Assembly (NCBI GenBank): GCA_002118135.1
Contig: BDIU01000096.1
Span: 1 to 18,243 of the forward strand
Source: Trebouxia sp. TZW2008
Lineage: Eukaryota; Chlorophyta; Trebouxiophyceae; Trebouxiales; Trebouxiaceae
Reading direction: 5' to 3'
DNA: 18,243 nucleotides
Part shown: positions 16,496 through 18,243 of the stretch, in pieces
Position numbering within the stretch: position 1 is the first letter of the stretch
How the letters are laid out: every line of letters starts with the position of its first letter
The notes under the pieces: generated by a model
What the model was told of the DNA's origin: nothing
The model's database searches: none
The model's input: the letters and a program-made list of their open reading frames with translations, nothing else
Translations under genes and position numbers: made by a program

Positions 16496-16819
16496 ATGTT
16501 TTGTAAAAAGAAAAGAGATTTTATTTACGCATCAAGAATACCGCTTGTTTTTTTAAAAAACAAAAAAAACACATACAAAGCTCGAGGAACAATGTATCGT
16601 TGTTGGTTTTTTATTACAGGATTTTGTTATCTTCAAAAATTACAAAAAAAAGGTTTGCTCTTATTTCCTGTTTTTCTTCAAAAAGCTTTGTCTTTTTTTA
16701 CAGGTTTTGGTTTTTTCTACTGCTTTTTAAAAGCAACGAAGCAACGAAACAACGAAGCAACGAAGCAACGAAGCAAAGTGTGCTTTTTTTTCAACTTCTT
16801 TCTTTTTTTTTTCTCATAA
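16496..16819 (+). CDS. Unrecognised 107-codon ORF, doubtful
   Basis: ATG at 16496 opens a 107-residue frame. The N-terminal third is basic (MFCKKKRDFIYASRIPLVFL), the middle is hydrophobic (about residues 34-47 and 55-79), and the end is encoded by the GCAACGAA microsatellite (ATKQRNNEATKQR) and a T-rich tract (FFFNFFLFFF). A second frame from 16600 covers the same DNA. The T-rich base composition alone could yield such a Phe-rich frame. The first 80 residues might still be a small membrane protein. Confidence 0.2.
   Translation: MFCKKKRDFIYASRIPLVFLKNKKNTYKARGTMYRCWFFITGFCYLQKLQKKGLLLFPVFLQKALSFFTGFGFFYCFLKATKQRNNEATKQRSKVCFFFNFFLFFFS
16733..16778 (+). repeat. 8-bp microsatellite GCAACGAA
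   Basis: Five full units (the third begins ACAACGAA) plus a partial unit. Since 8 is not a multiple of 3, gain or loss of a unit would shift the frame of any ORF crossing it. Confidence 0.9.
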
Positions 16820-17028
16820 CCCTGTTCTTTAACTCTTTGTTTTTTTTAGTTTTTATCTTTTTTTTTATTTGTTTTGTTTGTGCGAAAAGATAAAAAGACA
16901 AAAAGGCTTTTTATTATTTACCCCGAAAAAGCTTACCCCGAAAAGGTTCTTCCCGTACCCCGTATCTTTTCGGGATACTACCCCGAATCTTTTCCCGGAT
17001 ACTACCCCTATACCCCTATACCCCTATA

Positions 17029-17101
17029 CCCGGAATCCTTTTCTCCCCGTACCCCGAAGGGGTATAGGGGTATAGGGGTACGGGGAGAAAAGGATTCCGG
17101 G
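17029..17101. repeat. 27-bp hairpin with GGGGTATA loop, copy 1
   Basis: Arms 17029-17055 and 17075-17101 are perfect reverse complements (CCCGGAATCC, TTTTCTCCCC, GTACCCC). The 19-nt loop GAAGGGGTATAGGGGTATA contains two GGGGTATA units. Confidence 0.92.
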
Positions 17102-17236
17102 TACCGGGAGACTTTTCTCGTATCCCTTCGTACTAGACTTTCCGAAGCTTTTACCGTAAAAAGGATTCCGGATACTACCCCGAAAAGATAACCCGAAGCT
17201 TGTACCCCGAAAAGACTTTACCCCTATACCCCTATA

Positions 17237-17317
17237 CCCGGAATCCTTTTCTCCCCGTACCCCGAAGGGGTATAGGGGTATAGGGGTATAGGGGTACGGG
17301 GAGAAAAGGATTCCGGG
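17237..17317. repeat. 27-bp hairpin with GGGGTATA loop, copy 2
   Basis: Arms 17237-17263 and 17291-17317 are identical to those of copy 1. The loop is 27 nt and holds three GGGGTATA units, one more than copy 1. The flanks on both sides are also shared. Confidence 0.92.
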
Positions 17318-17370
17318 TACCGGGAGAAGCTCTTCCGGGTAAAGGGAGAAAAGGATTCGTATCCCGAAAA

Positions 17371-17421
17371 GAAAGTAGACTTTTCTCGTCTCCCGAAAAG
17401 ATACGAGAAAAGTCTACTTTC
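17371..17421. repeat. 19-bp hairpin, 13-nt loop
   Basis: Arms 17371-17389 (GAAAGTAGACTTTTCTCGT) and 17403-17421 are exact reverse complements. The loop is CTCCCGAAAAGAT. Confidence 0.9.
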
Positions 17422-18243
17422 CCTTTCCGGGAGTAAAGGGTTCCGGATACGGTAAGGGGTACAGGCTTTACCCCGAATCTTTTACCGGATTCGGTAAAAA
17501 GGGTTTTCGGTAAAAAAGGTTTTCGTATCTTTTCGGGATACTACCCCTTACCCGGAAAAAAGTCTCCTAAGGGATACGAAAAAAGGTGGATACGAATCCT
17601 TTTTATTCCCCGAAAAGATACGGGGTAGTATCCAGTAAAAGATTCGGGGGATTATCCGGTAAAAGCTTCGGGGGATTATCCGGTAAAAGATTCGGGGTAT
17701 AAAAGTAGTATCCCCTTTCCTTTACCCCCCAAAAAGATACGGGGGATTATCCGGTAAAAGATTCGGAATAAAGCCTGTACCCCTTACCGTATCCGGTACG
17801 AAGGGATACGAGAAGCTTCTCGTATCTTTTCGGGATACGAAGAAAGTCTCCTAAGGGATACGAATCCTTTTCGGTAAAAGCTTCGGAAAGTCTAGTACGA
17901 AGGGATACGAAAAGCTTCGGGTTATCCTTTCGGGGTAGTATCCGGAAGGGATACCCCCCGAAAAGATACGGGGTAGTATCCGGTACCCCTTCGGGGTATA
18001 GGGGTAGTATCCGGAATCCTTTACGGTAAAAGCTTCGGAAAGTCTAGTACGAAGGGATACGAAAAGCTTCGGGTTATCCTTTCGGGGTAGTATCCGGTAA
18101 AAGATTCGGGGTAGTATCTTTTCGGGGTATAGGGGTAAAGTCTAGTACGAAAGGATACGAAGAGCTTCGGGTTATCTTTTCGGGGTAGTATCTTTTCGGG
18201 GTAGTATCCGGTACCCCGAAAAGATACGGGGTAGTATCCGGTA

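Larger units (their letters stand above)
16291..16914. other. AT-rich island between arrays C and D
   Basis: This is single-copy AT-rich DNA with long A and T runs. It contains one doubtful ORF (16496-16819), a promoter-like motif at 16432-16460 and an 8-bp microsatellite at 16733-16778. No RNA gene was recognised. Confidence 0.55.
16915..18243. repeat. Repeat array D, family 1
   Basis: This array runs off the right edge of the window. It contains two large hairpins with a variable TATAGGGG loop (17029-17101 and 17237-17317), another at 17371-17421, tandem GGGGGATTATCCGGTAAAAG units near 17647-17700, and repeated GTCTAGTACGAAGGGATACG blocks at about 17890, 18046 and 18145. Open frames here are repeat-derived. 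No gene was recognised. Confidence 0.93.

Noticed and set aside
16874..17191. Open frames of 68 and 105 codons overlapping at the start of array D
   Set aside because: Beyond a short AT-rich start they are translations of TACCCC/TATCCC words; the two overlapping frames give the same kind of peptide.

Overview
The window looks like plastid DNA from a green alga (Chlorophyta) with an expanded, repeat-rich genome. Three things support this. A chloroplast-type 23S rRNA gene lies on the minus strand. It is interrupted by a group I intron at a site equivalent to E. coli 2500. A ycf20 gene, a plastid/cyanobacterial family, lies on the plus strand. The single-copy DNA is very AT-rich with long A and T runs, whereas the repeats are GC-richer. 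Plastid-encoded ycf20 and the absence of obvious 3S/7S fragmentation of the 23S point away from Chlamydomonas-like algae and towards a trebouxiophyte- or ulvophyte-like lineage; that placement is inference.

Layout: 1-1375 is array A of repeat family 1. 1376-4190 is AT-rich spacer with only weak ORFs. 4195-5830 is array B of family 1. 5831-8128 is AT-rich spacer with broken, coding-like stretches on the minus strand. 8129-8255 holds repeat family 2, followed by three hairpins. 8500-12840 is the 23S gene (minus strand), with the intron at 8889-9574 and three expanded variable regions. 12841-13497 is its upstream spacer with a promoter-like TTGACA. 13500-13985 is a tandem array of family 2. 14203-14679 is ycf20 (plus strand). 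14990-15165 is family 2 in the opposite orientation. 15180-16290 and 16915-18243 are arrays C and D of family 1, separated by an AT-rich piece with one doubtful ORF.

Family 1 is built from a small set of short words (TACCCC, CGAAGGG, GGGATAC, GAAAAGA, AAGCTT, GTCTAGTAC and others) that all occur with their reverse complements. The arrays are therefore full of perfect hairpins and direct and inverted duplications, and are open in several reading frames on both strands. Family 2 is a modular 55/77-bp unit.

The most notable observation is that sequence from both repeat families appears inside the 23S gene. It is confined to places that tolerate insertion: the intron, a ~300-nt expansion near E. 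coli position 1170, a ~244-nt expansion of helix 25, and an expanded domain I helix. The repeats seem to have spread into an essential rRNA gene.

No 16S, 5S or tRNA gene was found, so the usual rRNA operon appears to be broken up. Only the 23S and ycf20 are secure genes. Apart from ycf20, the open frames are either made of repeats, antisense to rRNA, or unrecognised.
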